Origin: Nonlabens sp.
GTDB lineage: Bacteria > Bacteroidota > Bacteroidia > Flavobacteriales > Flavobacteriaceae
Assembly (NCBI GenBank): GCA_020630715.1
Contig: JAHDIQ010000004.1
Location: forward strand, 239,868 to 303,867
Length of the DNA: 64,000 nt
Direction of reading: 5' to 3'
Below, piece after piece: positions 1-8,842 of this stretch (positions are counted from its first letter, which is position 1; each line of letters starts with the position of its first letter). A model generated the notes under the pieces. That model worked only from the letters and a program-made list of their open reading frames with translations, was not told the origin of the DNA and did not search any database. A program made the translations under genes and the position numbers.

Positions 1-642
1 AGGTGGTGAGTTTACACCTGTAGCGCTTACACCCGTAGCGCTTACAGTGTAGGTGACATAATTTGTAAAGTTAGTTCCGTTTCCTTCTAAAAAAGTCACT
101 AATATTTCATCACTATTTGCTCTATTAATAGCAGTTAGTTTTTCTGAGGCAAATTGAGAAATAGTATTAGGATTAGAAATATTAGTAGTAACTGCTCCTA
201 ATCCTGAATTGAAGGTCATGTCAACCTCATAGTAATTTATTTCACGAGTACCACCGCCTTGAAATAAGGTATTTACGGTAAAAATGTAATAAATATTAGG
301 ATCTTGTGGTTTGGGAATTATGATGGCACTTTGTGTACTGGATGGATTGCCTCTTAATCCTGTGCCGTTTTGCATAACGGAATGTGAACTATCAAATACG
401 GTACTACCATCTGTATAAAATAGTAGATTTCCATTTTGATCAGAAATACTAGCACAACCTTCTCTAGTAGATAGCTGCCCATTGGTAAGTGCCGTTACAG
501 CTCCTGTTACTGGATCGAAGCGGACACCTGCATTTTCACCAAAATACCAATTAGAGGCCTCTAATTGTGCATGTAAAATTGTTGTACATAAAGTAAAGAC
601 AAGAACTAAAGCATAGCTCCATTTATTTCCATTCCATTGCAT
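1..642 (-). CDS. Secreted surface protein, gliding/T9SS type (3' end outside window)
   Basis: An open frame runs leftward from ATG 642 to the window edge, giving 214 codons with no stop. Residues 1-25 are a signal peptide ending HA|Q. The mature part starts NWYFGENAGVRFDP and continues with TALTNGQLSTREG, SISDQNGNLLFYTDG and AIIIPKPQDPNIYYIF. This is the N-terminal beta-propeller-like region of large flavobacterial cell-surface proteins that usually end in PKD repeats and a gliding-motility-associated (T9SS type B) C-terminal domain; that end is not visible here. Near the edge the 15-bp unit coding VSATG is duplicated. The family is recognised from the text of the protein and the sorting domain is inferred. 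Confidence 0.7.
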   Translation of the reverse strand, partial: MQWNGNKWSYALVLVFTLCTTILHAQLEASNWYFGENAGVRFDPVTGAVTALTNGQLSTREGCASISDQNGNLLFYTDGSTVFDSSHSVMQNGTGLRGNPSSTQSAIIIPKPQDPNIYYIFTVNTLFQGGGTREINYYEVDMTFNSGLGAVTTNISNPNTISQFASEKLTAINRANSDEILVTFLEGNGTNFTNYVTYTVSATGVSATGVNSPP

Positions 643-704
643 ATCTGCGAAGATAGCAGATAGAATTCAAAATATTATGCAAAAATTAGGGTATGCGTTA
701 TTAT

Positions 705-718
705 GCTTTCGCGAAAGC
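705..718. repeat. Palindrome GCTTTCGCGAAAGC, intergenic copy
   Basis: Perfect 14-bp palindrome between the start of the surface-protein gene and the 3' end of the ABC permease gene. Confidence 0.9.
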
Positions 719-741
719 GTCATACAACAACATCCTCAATT

Positions 742-1584
742 CTATAAATCTCTACGTTTTAGTATTGCATAAGACCAATAGATAAATAAGAAACACCAAA
801 TAGAAACAGAAACTACATCCTGCCAGTCTACATTATAGGATAAATCTAATAGATTATCATCCACCTGATTTACGGTAGATTCAATAATATCAATACGTCC
901 TGCTGGATTTTTGATTAAATTAGAAATGGCATTAAATGGTAAAATATGCGAAAACCATTCTAGAGAATTTAAATCATATTTCCAGTCAAACCAGCGAGCA
1001 ATTAAATTTAAGATACCTTCAACGATCCACCATACTCCTAAAAAACCCAAGGCGAAAGCACTACGCTTCACAAGAATTCCTGCAAAAAGGCAAAAACAGA
1101 AGAGTACAAAATGACTTAAAAAGAAGACTGGGAAAAAATATAATTCTGAAAAAATGATTTGAATCTCGTTATAATCTGAATAGATGATACCTAGAATTAA
1201 GGCCGCAATAAATACTATTATTGTTACAGCTAATGCTAATAATCCTGATAAATAGACTTTTGAAAGAATGAGCTCTTTTTTACTCAATCCATCAATTAAA
1301 TTTTGTTTTAATGTTCTGTTACTGTATTCACTGGCAGTTAAGGAAACAATTACAATAGCAATGAATATTTTTAAATAGCTAGTAAAATAGGTGCTGATAT
1401 GCCATACTATCGGAAAGTTAAAGATGCCCAAATCTGATAAACCACCACTGAAATTGTTAATGTTAATCCTAATCAGTCCTGCTAGCATTAGTAACACTAC
1501 AATGACCAAATATATGATGGTAAGAACTTTAGAACTTTTACTGTGTCTAAACTTATGAAACTCTATATCAAGTAATCTTCTCAT
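742..1584 (-). CDS. ABC-2 type transporter permease
   Basis: 280 residues with about six hydrophobic segments: near residues 20-40, 65-85, 115-135, 150-170, 175-195 and 255-275. A basic N-terminus (MRRLLDIEFHKFRHSK) precedes the first one. This is the pattern of ABC-2 exporter permeases of the gliding/lantibiotic type. The gene lies 8 nt downstream of an ABC ATPase on the same strand, so the two form one exporter operon. The substrate cannot be read from the sequence. It is not clearly GldF, because the GldG-like partner is missing. Confidence 0.75.
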   Translation of the reverse strand: MRRLLDIEFHKFRHSKSSKVLTIIYLVIVVLLMLAGLIRININNFSGGLSDLGIFNFPIVWHISTYFTSYLKIFIAIVIVSLTASEYSNRTLKQNLIDGLSKKELILSKVYLSGLLALAVTIIVFIAALILGIIYSDYNEIQIIFSELYFFPVFFLSHFVLFCFCLFAGILVKRSAFALGFLGVWWIVEGILNLIARWFDWKYDLNSLEWFSHILPFNAISNLIKNPAGRIDIIESTVNQVDDNLLDLSYNVDWQDVVSVSIWCFLFIYWSYAILKRRDL

Positions 1585-1592
1585 GGCGTAGG

Positions 1593-2489
1593 TTAGTTTT
1601 TGCTGGTTAATTCAATGAATTGATCTTCTAGACTTTGTTTTTTATGCATTAAAAAACTTAGGGTAATACCAGCTTTGTAAGCTGTTGCATTTACAAGACT
1701 AGTTTCAACAGGTTGTGAAAGTTTTACTTTAATTCCTTCCACTTCTTCCTTAATAGACACAACATAGGGTTGCGTTTTTAAGAATTCTAATAAACCAGTT
1801 CTATCGTTTGCATCGCAATGGATGATCCCGTGATTACTATTCATTTCATCTACAGGTCCAGAATAAAGCATTTTACCACGTCGCAGTACGACTACATGAG
1901 AACATACTTTTTCTACTTCATCCAGTAAATGTGAGGCTAATAAAATCGTAGTACCACTTAATGCGATTTGCTGTATGATGTCTCTTATCTTACGTATTCC
2001 TTGAGGATCAAGACCATTTGTAGGTTCGTCTAGGATTAGTATTTCAGGATCATTGAGTAAAGCACTAGCAATGGCAAGTCGTTGTTTCATTCCTAATGAA
2101 TAGTTCTTAAACGGACTGTGTTGTCGTTCTATAAGATCTACTAGTTCTAGTTTTTCTTGAATTTTATCAGTTGGTATCTCTTTTATTTTGCAGACTAGTT
2201 CCAGATTTTGAACCGCACTCATGCTAGGATAAAAGTTAGGTCGTTCAATGATGGCTCCTATTCGTTTTAATGCCTCGTGATTTGAAGTAGTTCCTTCAAA
2301 CCAGCTATAACTTCCAGAAGTAGGATTTACCACATTAAGTACCATACCTAGAGTAGTAGATTTACCACTACCGTTAGGTCCTAAAATTCCATAAACATGG
2401 CCTTTATTGATTTTAAATGATACATTATCCACGGCTTTAAGTGCAGCATAATTCTTAGAAAGGTTATTAATCTCTAAAATGGTTTCCAC
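1593..2489 (-). CDS. ABC transporter ATP-binding protein
   Basis: Cytoplasmic ATPase paired with the permease that follows. Visible motifs are Walker A GPNGSGKST, signature YSLGMKQR, Walker B ILILDEPTNGLDP and the switch histidine in LLASHLLDEV. The C-terminal ~80 residues are the usual regulatory tail of this family. I place the start at GTG 2489 (VETILEINNLSK), because the family domain begins there and an A-rich leader precedes it. An in-frame ATG at 2534 would add 15 residues (MTLIVVVHYN...) that resemble nothing in the family. The gene is divergent from the kinase-like gene at 2561. Confidence 0.8.
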   Translation of the reverse strand: METILEINNLSKNYAALKAVDNVSFKINKGHVYGILGPNGSGKSTTLGMVLNVVNPTSGSYSWFEGTTSNHEALKRIGAIIERPNFYPSMSAVQNLELVCKIKEIPTDKIQEKLELVDLIERQHSPFKNYSLGMKQRLAIASALLNDPEILILDEPTNGLDPQGIRKIRDIIQQIALSGTTILLASHLLDEVEKVCSHVVVLRRGKMLYSGPVDEMNSNHGIIHCDANDRTGLLEFLKTQPYVVSIKEEVEGIKVKLSQPVETSLVNATAYKAGITLSFLMHKKQSLEDQFIELTSKN

Positions 2490-2560
2490 GGTAACGTTTT
2501 TTTGGTTATAATGTACGACGACTATTAAGGTCATTTGTTACTGTTTAACTAATATTATTT

Positions 2561-3631
2561 ATGATTGAAGAAAAGCTATTATCTAGAAAGAAACCTACCT
2601 ATGCTGTAAATGAACCTCTTATGAGGTATTTAGAGAAATACAATAGAGCGACTTCAATTCAGGTTTCCTATGACGATTTGCTACGTTTTCAAGGTTGCGT
2701 AACTGTAGAGGATAAAGATGGTAATGACACTTTATGGGTAAGATGTTATTACAGCGATTCAGAGCGTGATGTTATTGACAATCATTTAAAAAAAATCTAT
2801 GACATTTTACATAGTGATGGTAGTGATGATTTACTAGACTATCTAAGTGTAGATGCGGTGGATTATTGCACTTTTGGAAATACAAAACCCTTTAGAATTA
2901 AGATTAGAAACATCTTAAATGATGGGTTTACCTATTTCTACGTTAAAAAGGCAGATGCGTCCAGAATCTATGGCCTAGAATTAGAACATTTATTATCACC
3001 TCACAGGATCAATTTTTTAGTCTACGCAGATACCTTAATTGAAGAACACATTGCCGGAATTCCTGGCGATGAATTTATAGCAGATTATTTAGAACATTGT
3101 AATGAAGGTGAACGCACTCAAATCGCAAAGGAGTTTGTAAAATTCAATGAACGATGCCTGATTAGATTGCTAGGTGATATGCGAGCTTATAACTATGTTA
3201 TTATTCCCACGCATGATTTTGACAGAGTAAGTTATGCGATACGTGCCATAGATTTTGACCAGCAAAATTATGAAGGTAAATTAAAAGTCTATCGTCCTCA
3301 ATTCTTTAAGGAGAACTTTCCTATGGTTCAAAATGTGACAGACCGTTTAAAAGGTCAAAGTATTGATCAATATAAAAGAGAAGAAAGAGCTCTTATTGCA
3401 AAACGCTTAATCAATACTCAAACCAGATATAGAAGTCTGATCAAATGCATGCGAGCAGATGAGCTATCTACTTTAGATAAGATTAAAAACCTAAGAAAAG
3501 AACTGCAACAATTTACAGGCGATATTAAATTTAAATACGCTCGTAACATGGGATCAGTTCTGGCTACGGCTTTAGAATTTGTAAAACGCAATTACCAAGA
3601 TGGAAATATGAAAGGTCTTACTAAATTTTAA
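2561..3631 (+). CDS. Conserved protein with protein-kinase-like motifs, function unknown
   Basis: 356 residues with no signal peptide. I do not recognise a named family, but the C-terminal half carries the signature of a kinase-like fold. LLGDMRAYNYVI (D206, N211) has the D-x4-N spacing of the catalytic loop, and RAIDFD (D231) about 20 residues later sits where the DFG metal-binding aspartate belongs. Upstream, YFYVKK (K129/K130) and GLELEHLL (E140/E142) could be the ATP-lysine and helix-C glutamate, followed by a hinge-like FLVYADTLIEEHIAG. A kinase-like ATP-binding protein is inference only. Its 3' end overlaps the convergent gene by 4 nt (TTAA). Confidence 0.55.
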   Translation: MIEEKLLSRKKPTYAVNEPLMRYLEKYNRATSIQVSYDDLLRFQGCVTVEDKDGNDTLWVRCYYSDSERDVIDNHLKKIYDILHSDGSDDLLDYLSVDAVDYCTFGNTKPFRIKIRNILNDGFTYFYVKKADASRIYGLELEHLLSPHRINFLVYADTLIEEHIAGIPGDEFIADYLEHCNEGERTQIAKEFVKFNERCLIRLLGDMRAYNYVIIPTHDFDRVSYAIRAIDFDQQNYEGKLKVYRPQFFKENFPMVQNVTDRLKGQSIDQYKREERALIAKRLINTQTRYRSLIKCMRADELSTLDKIKNLRKELQQFTGDIKFKYARNMGSVLATALEFVKRNYQDGNMKGLTKF

Positions 3632-3819
3632 ACTTTGGGCGTCTTTTTTAAACGATATAAAGCTCCTATTAGAATCACCACGGCAATCATAATTCCTACA
3701 TAAGGAGTACGATTGATATCCCATGCAAGATTATCATAATTAATGCGCATCAAATGAACCATCATTAGTGCAATAGCCACAACGATAATGATATAGATTG
3801 GAGCATTTTTCTTCATCAT
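3628..3819 (-). CDS. Small two-helix membrane protein
   Basis: 63 residues: helix 1 about 7-23 (IYIIIVVAIALMMVHL), helix 2 about 40-56 (VGIMIAVVILIGALY), and a basic tail. Its ATG overlaps the stop of the preceding nucleoid-associated protein gene by 4 nt (ATGA), so it is probably translationally coupled to it. Its own stop overlaps the stop of the convergent gene. Function unknown. Confidence 0.6.
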   Translation of the reverse strand: MMKKNAPIYIIIVVAIALMMVHLMRINYDNLAWDINRTPYVGIMIAVVILIGALYRLKKTPKV

Positions 3820-4874
3820 TTCTTTTCCTCGCGATTAAAGTAAACTAAGTAGTAATACATCTGGCGTTCTTCATCCCAGCCTTTTTCTATAAACTTTTCG
3901 GCATTTTCAGGATTTGTGAAATCCATTTTAATCTGCACGTGCGTGTCTAGATTGATGACGTTTTTAATTCCTTTTCTCGCCGCAGTTACCGCAGTATTAG
4001 AAATAGGAAAAGAGGAAACATCTTCTATAGAATATTTAGGACCTTTTTCTACTTTGTAATTTTTGAATTCTGGAATAAGCTCTGGGTTTTCCAGTGTATC
4101 ATTTAAAAAGGCCGTTTCTTCAAAGGAGTCATTCTTTGCAAAATGGTTCACCGCACGATTCATAAAAAGCACTTCTTCCTTTTTATCCTCGGCAGGAAGA
4201 ACGACTTCTTTTGCAAAATCCTGACAGAATTTCAAATACTTTTTTGTAAAGAAATTCTCATCTTCAAATACATCAACACCTAGAAAGCTCTCTAGCCAGT
4301 ATTTTGCATCATAACGATTTGAATCTACAGATAGGATTTTAAAACCTTCATCTTCGGCAGTATTTAAGATAATAGCACCTTTGTCTAACTTACTTAAATT
4401 CACACCTTGCTGTAACAGCATATTCAGGTTATCTGGTGCTTCTTCAAATTGCAAGAAATCCTGTTTAAGCTCACTTTTGAAAATCCCTATACCATCTACT
4501 TTATTGTTATCTACTAAAATGTTATCAAAATAGCACACGTACAACTCGCCACTGCGTATGTGTGGATGCACACTCTGATCATACAGATGTTTTGCTATTT
4601 TCTTAGAATATTCTAATAAGCTATTAGGTGTGTTGAATATCGCTTTCGCGAAAGCGTACATTTCATGAAACTCTAGATCCTGCTCATGAACAAAACTGTA
4701 ATACGTCTCTTCTTTACTGCGAAAAGGTTTTAAGAAATACTCCTTTAACAGCGCATGCATTTCATCATCCAGTCCAGTAGTAGTGCTAGAAGTAAGTAGT
4801 AACTCACCTTTGTTTTTATTACCTACGCGGTGCAGTGCAAGGTTCTCAATTCTGGTATTAAATAAATTAATCAT
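3816..4874 (-). CDS. Nucleoid-associated protein, NdpA/YejK type
   Basis: 352 residues matching the bacterial nucleoid-associated family (NdpA/YejK, PF04245), which binds double-stranded DNA; homologues are found across Bacteroidota. Supporting stretches are the N-terminus MINLFNTRIENLALHRVGNK, VCYFDNILVDNNKVDGIGIF in the middle, and the conserved AFLNDTLENPE-LIPEFKNYK region towards the end. The third member of a leftward run (pRiA4b-like gene, this gene, small membrane protein), separated by 3 nt and a 4-nt overlap. A copy of the 14-bp palindrome lies inside the gene and is read as AFAKA. Confidence 0.75.
   Translation of the reverse strand: MINLFNTRIENLALHRVGNKNKGELLLTSSTTTGLDDEMHALLKEYFLKPFRSKEETYYSFVHEQDLEFHEMYAFAKAIFNTPNSLLEYSKKIAKHLYDQSVHPHIRSGELYVCYFDNILVDNNKVDGIGIFKSELKQDFLQFEEAPDNLNMLLQQGVNLSKLDKGAIILNTAEDEGFKILSVDSNRYDAKYWLESFLGVDVFEDENFFTKKYLKFCQDFAKEVVLPAEDKKEEVLFMNRAVNHFAKNDSFEETAFLNDTLENPELIPEFKNYKVEKGPKYSIEDVSSFPISNTAVTAARKGIKNVINLDTHVQIKMDFTNPENAEKFIEKGWDEERQMYYYLVYFNREEKK
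4642..4655. repeat. Palindrome GCTTTCGCGAAAGC, in-frame copy (AFAKA)
   Basis: Exact copy inside the nucleoid-associated protein gene, in the frame giving AFAKA (protein text MYAFAKAIFN). Confidence 0.9.
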
Positions 4875-4877
4875 AAG

Positions 4878-5411
4878 CTAGTAAAGGTCGTAATCTTCAA
4901 AATTTTGTTCGTCAAAAAAATCATCATCTCCATCTGGAATATCACTACGGAATTCCTCATCACCATCATCCATATCAAATCTAGGATCTGCTTCAAATTC
5001 ACGATCTGGAGCAGCGTCTGGTAGCTCACCTATAGAAAAAATAACTTGTGGATATGCAATACCATCTGTAGGTCCTACTATATCTGCAACTTCTATTAAA
5101 AAAGTCCACATGCTTAAAAAATCATAGATGTAGATCAATCTAGTTTTAGACTCACTTAAAATATCTTCTAGAGCTGTGTCGCGCATCATTTTTACTGGTG
5201 CTGCGCCTTCACTCATGTCAAATAAGCAATATTCCTCGTTCTGATTCCACTCTTCATCACTGCTATAAAAGCTAGCCATTTCATCGCCAGGCAATTGAAA
5301 GCTTTGAACCATCACGTTATGAAAGTCCTCTAAAGAAGCATTTCCAGCGATTTCTATATCACGGAAACAGTCCTGAGTAGCATCTAGAATAGCACGTATT
5401 CTATAAATCAT
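4878..5411 (-). CDS. pRiA4b ORF-3-like protein
   Basis: 177 residues. The N-terminal two thirds (MIYRIRAILDATQDCFRDIE, FHNVMVQSFQLPGDEMASFY, YIYDFLSMWTFLIEV) match the plasmid pRiA4b ORF-3 / IS1096 TnpR-like family (PF07929), a small alpha-beta domain of unknown role. The last ~45 residues are strongly acidic (EADPRFDMDDGDEEF and onward) and probably disordered. First gene of a three-gene leftward operon, with a -7 element 23 nt upstream. Despite the family name I see no mobile element around it. Confidence 0.75.
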   Translation of the reverse strand: MIYRIRAILDATQDCFRDIEIAGNASLEDFHNVMVQSFQLPGDEMASFYSSDEEWNQNEEYCLFDMSEGAAPVKMMRDTALEDILSESKTRLIYIYDFLSMWTFLIEVADIVGPTDGIAYPQVIFSIGELPDAAPDREFEADPRFDMDDGDEEFRSDIPDGDDDFFDEQNFEDYDLY

Positions 5412-5433
5412 TTCTCTTCATTTTTAAGGTGAG

Positions 5434-5441
5434 CAAAGATA
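5434..5441 (-). promoter_or_regulatory. -7 promoter element TATCTTTG
   Basis: Matches the Bacteroidota -7 consensus TAnnTTTG on the minus strand, 22 nt upstream of the pRiA4b-like start. No clear -33 TTG was found. The adjoining 5440-5510 stretch holds degenerate GAACTTGAAA repeats. Confidence 0.45.
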
Positions 5442-5552
5442 ATTGAAACGAACCGAACTCGAACTTGAAATTGAGCTGGAACTTGAAACAAGTTATATGA
5501 ATCATTAGATAGAAAACTGGATAAATCCTAACCAATATTTTTTCTTCATAAA

Positions 5553-6587
5553 CTACTCAACTATTTGCGCTCGTTTCAATCGCATCCACAGGTAGAATTG
5601 AACTCCTAAAATTACAGATGCTAATACGAGATGCGCCGCTTGAGAACCTAAAGGGAATTCAAAATAATTCATCAGTATTCCGGTAAATACCGTAACCACA
5701 AATAAACCAGCTAGACTGCTGTACCATCTACGTGGATGACCATATAAATGAACAGCTTTATAAATAAAGTAGCCGTGCAAAACGAGTAACAAAATAGAGT
5801 AGGACCTGTGAATGTAAAATATAATAGGTCCATCTTCTAGCCATGATGATAAAAATGGATATCCTAAGGCATCAATTTGATGATCTAGGAATTGACGTAC
5901 CTGCGTTCCTGTTACTACCTGAATTAGGGTAAGAACGATCAATAACATAGCAAAGTTAGTCATACCTTTTACAGCGGTATATCTAGTATCCTTTTCTTGT
6001 ACCTCATGCAATAAGTAAATTAATAACCCTACAATTAATAAGGCTACAATCATATGAATCGTAATCAATACTGGTGATAATAATGTATCCACAACAATTT
6101 TACCTATGACCGCTTGTATAAGCATGGCTAGTAAGGCAACCACGCTTAGAATCGTAATCTTAGGTCGTTTGCGCACATATATTAATGATATCAACGCCAT
6201 GATAAGAACGACTAATCCGCCTAGCGCGCCTATTAATCTGTTGATGTATTCTGTCCATGTGTGGTATTTATTAAAAACGGCATAATCATGTTTTTCATAA
6301 TTATTCCAGTCTTGCGCTTTAAAAGTAGATGAGGTTTTAAAATCCTTTTTAGCGACTTTTAATTCTTCATTCACAATGATCACCATGCCTTTTTTATAAG
6401 GTGTGTTAGGTGAAAATTCTAGTTCACTTTCTTGTGTAGGTGGAATGTAATACCCAAAACACTTAGGCCAGTCCGGACATCCCATTCCAGCGCCAGTCAT
6501 GCGTACAATCGCACCAGCAACAATGATTAGGTAAATAATGATGATACTGGCTCTTAACCACTTGCGATATAGTAAAGGTGTGAACAT
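5553..6587 (-). CDS. ctaA: Heme A synthase, COX15/CtaA family
   Basis: 344 residues with eight predicted membrane helices. The start MFTPLLYRKWLR is followed by a helix and GAIVRMTGAGMGCPDWPKCFGYYIPP, the conserved first periplasmic loop of COX15/CtaA (quoted across the helix end). Later come EYINRLIGALGGL, VVTGTQVRQFLDHQ and HRSYSILLLVLHG, containing the heme-binding histidines. The enzyme oxidises heme O to heme A for cytochrome oxidase at the inner membrane. The ~60-residue insert between helices 1 and 2 (residues ~45-105) is typical of Bacteroidota members. No other cytochrome oxidase gene is visible in the window. Confidence 0.88.
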   Translation of the reverse strand: MFTPLLYRKWLRASIIIIYLIIVAGAIVRMTGAGMGCPDWPKCFGYYIPPTQESELEFSPNTPYKKGMVIIVNEELKVAKKDFKTSSTFKAQDWNNYEKHDYAVFNKYHTWTEYINRLIGALGGLVVLIMALISLIYVRKRPKITILSVVALLAMLIQAVIGKIVVDTLLSPVLITIHMIVALLIVGLLIYLLHEVQEKDTRYTAVKGMTNFAMLLIVLTLIQVVTGTQVRQFLDHQIDALGYPFLSSWLEDGPIIFYIHRSYSILLLVLHGYFIYKAVHLYGHPRRWYSSLAGLFVVTVFTGILMNYFEFPLGSQAAHLVLASVILGVQFYLWMRLKRAQIVE

Positions 6588-6606
6588 GAAATTCTAGTCG
6601 TAAGGA

Positions 6607-7215
6607 TTAATGCAATCTATCGCCACGTAATGGTAAATCTTTTATAAAACTAGCTTCATAATCCAGCCAGTATTGCCAGCGATCCATAACGACTTGATCT
6701 TCAAAATGCATTTTAGCAAGTTTGAGGAATAACTTATAGTGAGAAGCCTCGGCCACCATAAATTGATGGTAAAATTCTTTAAGCTCTGGATCAGTTAGCT
6801 TTCGCGAAAGCGTCTTAAAACGTTCACAACTACGAGCCTCTATCATCGCGCATATAAGAAGCATATCTAGAAAATAGCCATCGCGACTTTGACCTTTTTT
6901 CTTGCCTTTCATTAAGTGCTTTACATACATATCCTGACGCTGTTCACCTAGTGATAAACCGCGTTTTTTAAGTTGGGCTAGTACCGCTCTAAAATGTCCC
7001 CATTCTTCTGCAACTACTGGTGATAATAGATCTACAATTCCCTCACGTTCTGCATATTGCTGTATGATTGAAATCATCGCGCTGGTCGCTTTTTGCTCAC
7101 AATAAGCGTGATCTGTAAGAATATCTTGTAGGCTAAATTGGGTTAAGTCTACCCATCTAGGATCTGTAGGTAATTTAAGTCCTAAGGTGTATTTTTTCTC
7201 TGCAACTGCTTTCAT
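6607..7215 (-). CDS. miaE: tRNA-(ms2io6A)-hydroxylase
   Basis: Non-heme di-iron enzyme that hydroxylates the isopentenyl side chain of ms2i6A37 in tRNA. Iron ligands are visible in ferritin-like order: E in YCEQKATSAM, E-x-x-H in EEWGHF, E in IEARSCERF and E-x-x-H in EASHYKLF. Using ATG 7215 (MKAVAEKKYTLGL) gives 202 residues, the usual family length. The open frame continues upstream to ATG 7317, but that extension overlaps the divergent gene and has no family counterpart. A palindrome copy is read in frame as LSRK. Confidence 0.85.
   Translation of the reverse strand: MKAVAEKKYTLGLKLPTDPRWVDLTQFSLQDILTDHAYCEQKATSAMISIIQQYAEREGIVDLLSPVVAEEWGHFRAVLAQLKKRGLSLGEQRQDMYVKHLMKGKKKGQSRDGYFLDMLLICAMIEARSCERFKTLSRKLTDPELKEFYHQFMVAEASHYKLFLKLAKMHFEDQVVMDRWQYWLDYEASFIKDLPLRGDRLH
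6798..6811. repeat. Palindrome GCTTTCGCGAAAGC, in-frame copy (LSRK)
   Basis: Exact copy inside miaE, in the frame giving LSRK (KTLSRKLTD). Confidence 0.9.
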
Positions 7216-7324
7216 ATTACAAAGGTCGGTTTTCATGAGGATACTTTCAAAAAATGAGCACAGGAATCTTTTAAAATGTTGATTAATAATGCTATTTTTA
7301 GCTTCTAACTTAAACAATACAGGT

Positions 7325-7687
7325 ATGAATACGCAAGAAGTCGCAGATCAATTAGTAGCTTACTGTCGCAATAATGAAGAACATAAAGCCTATGCCGAAT
7401 TATATAGTCCTGAAATCACGAGCGTAGAAATGGCAGAGCCTATGAAAGAAGTTCATAGAATGGAAGGCATCCAGCAAAAAGGGCAGTGGTGGCAAGAAAA
7501 CTTTGAGGTTCACGGTTTAAAAGTATCAGATCCTATGGTGGCAGATAATCATTTTACGGTAAAATTCTGGATGGATACAACGCACAAACCTAGCGGACAG
7601 CGTTCACAAATGAATGAACTAGCGGTTTACCAAGTTAAAGATGGTAAAATATGGCGTGAGCAGTTTTTTTATGATACGCAGGAATAA
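7325..7687 (+). CDS. SnoaL/NTF2-like fold protein
   Basis: 120 residues from ATG 7325 (MNTQEVADQLVAYC). The pattern helix, YAELYSPE, VEMAEPMKEVHRMEGI, then a beta-rich half ending ELAVYQVKDGKIWREQFFY is that of small NTF2-like/SnoaL proteins (nuclear transport factor 2 fold). The role is unknown. An upstream in-frame ATG at 7289 would run into the divergent miaE leader, so it was not chosen. Its stop abuts the convergent marR gene. Confidence 0.7.
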   Translation: MNTQEVADQLVAYCRNNEEHKAYAELYSPEITSVEMAEPMKEVHRMEGIQQKGQWWQENFEVHGLKVSDPMVADNHFTVKFWMDTTHKPSGQRSQMNELAVYQVKDGKIWREQFFYDTQE

Positions 7688-8104
7688 TTAGAGTTTTTCT
7701 AAAAATTCCATCATTTGTACCAGATCATTTTGCGTAAGATTTGAAACAAGAACTGCTTCACGATCTTTAATAGGTTGATCTAGTTGTTTTAATAGTTTTA
7801 ATCCTTCACTGGTAATAGTGATGTCTATTTTCCTGCGGTCTGTTTTAGATTGCTGGCGATGAACTAGTTTTTTTTCTAGTAATTTATCAATGACTCTAGT
7901 CGTATTACTATTAGAGTGAATCATTAAACAGCTTACGTCGCTTAATCGTGCAGGTTTACCATTACGACCTCTTAAAATACGCAACACGTTGAATTGCTGT
8001 ATGGTAAGTCCGTTTTTTTTTAGAACATCATTGATAGCCTCAGTTAATTCTGTGCCTTTTTTAATAATACTAGTCACTACATTTTTAACGATAACTTGAT
8101 CCAT
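7688..8104 (-). CDS. MarR-family transcriptional regulator
   Basis: 138 residues with the MarR winged-helix layout: a dimerisation helix, LTIQQFNVLRILRG, the recognition region ARLSDVSCLMIHSNSNTTRV, and the wing KLVHRQQSKTDRRKIDITIT. DNA-binding repressor or activator; the ligand and targets are unknown. A TATATTTG -7 element lies ~30 nt upstream. The neighbouring divergent OMP gene at 8244 is a possible target, by position only. Confidence 0.85.
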   Translation of the reverse strand: MDQVIVKNVVTSIIKKGTELTEAINDVLKKNGLTIQQFNVLRILRGRNGKPARLSDVSCLMIHSNSNTTRVIDKLLEKKLVHRQQSKTDRRKIDITITSEGLKLLKQLDQPIKDREAVLVSNLTQNDLVQMMEFLEKL

Positions 8105-8135
8105 AAAATATTTGTTGCTGTTATTAATGTAGGTA

Positions 8136-8143
8136 CAAATATA
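8136..8143 (-). promoter_or_regulatory. -7 promoter element TATATTTG (marR)
   Basis: Minus-strand match to TAnnTTTG, 31 nt upstream of the MarR start codon. Confidence 0.45.
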
Positions 8144-8243
8144 TACGAAGATGAATTACTTTAAGTAGATTAGCACCTTATTAAAATCATATAACTGTAA
8201 CAATTAGTAAGTTTACCTATCGTTATATCATAAAGATGGAGTT

Positions 8244-8822
8244 ATGAAAAATCTAAAATTAGTAATTATCGCATTGTGTTTTGCAGGTTTTGTAAACGCA
8301 CAAAAAGGTGGCGGAATAGGAGTCAAAGCAGGCGCTAACTATGGTTCTTCTGGTGATCTTATTGAAGATGGTCAGACGATTATTGATAATCCAGAAAATA
8401 GTTTTGGTTATCACGCAGGACTTTTTGGAAAGATAGATTTTGATGGTTTTTACATCAGACCGGAATTAACTTATACTTCATTAAATTCTGATTACGATGG
8501 TAGTGCTCTAGAGGTTCAAAAGCTGGATGCGCCGTTGTTATTAGGTATACGTCTAGTAGGACCGTTACATGTTTTTGCTGGTCCGTCTTTTCAATATATC
8601 CTAGATACAGATCTAGAAGATGTTGACCTAGATGCGGTTCAAGAAGATTTTACCATAGGAATGCAAGTAGGAATAGGAGTAAACATAGGTAATCTAGGAA
8701 TAGATGTGAGGTATGAGAATGGACTTACTCAAAATCAGGCAGATTTCACCAATTTATCTTCAATAGGGTCTATTGATACAAGACCAGAACAGTTGATTTT
8801 AAGTCTCAGTTTTAAATTGTAG
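8244..8822 (+). CDS. Outer-membrane beta-barrel protein (porin family)
   Basis: 192 residues. Signal peptide about 1-19 (MKNLKLVIIALCFAGFVNA|Q), then GVKAGANYGSSGD, FDGFYIRPELTY, LHVFAGPSFQYIL and the terminal strand ending LSLSFKL. This is a small PorT/OMP_b-brl_2-type barrel of eight or so strands, common in Bacteroidota. No substrate can be assigned. The gene stands alone, downstream of a divergent MarR gene. Confidence 0.75.
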   Translation: MKNLKLVIIALCFAGFVNAQKGGGIGVKAGANYGSSGDLIEDGQTIIDNPENSFGYHAGLFGKIDFDGFYIRPELTYTSLNSDYDGSALEVQKLDAPLLLGIRLVGPLHVFAGPSFQYILDTDLEDVDLDAVQEDFTIGMQVGIGVNIGNLGIDVRYENGLTQNQADFTNLSSIGSIDTRPEQLILSLSFKL

Positions 8823-8842
8823 GATAGGATTGATGTTATTTC

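Noticed and set aside
4878..5411. Transposon-related gene (family name derives from IS1096/pRiA4b)
   Set aside because: No inverted repeats or transposase nearby; it sits in a housekeeping-like operon.
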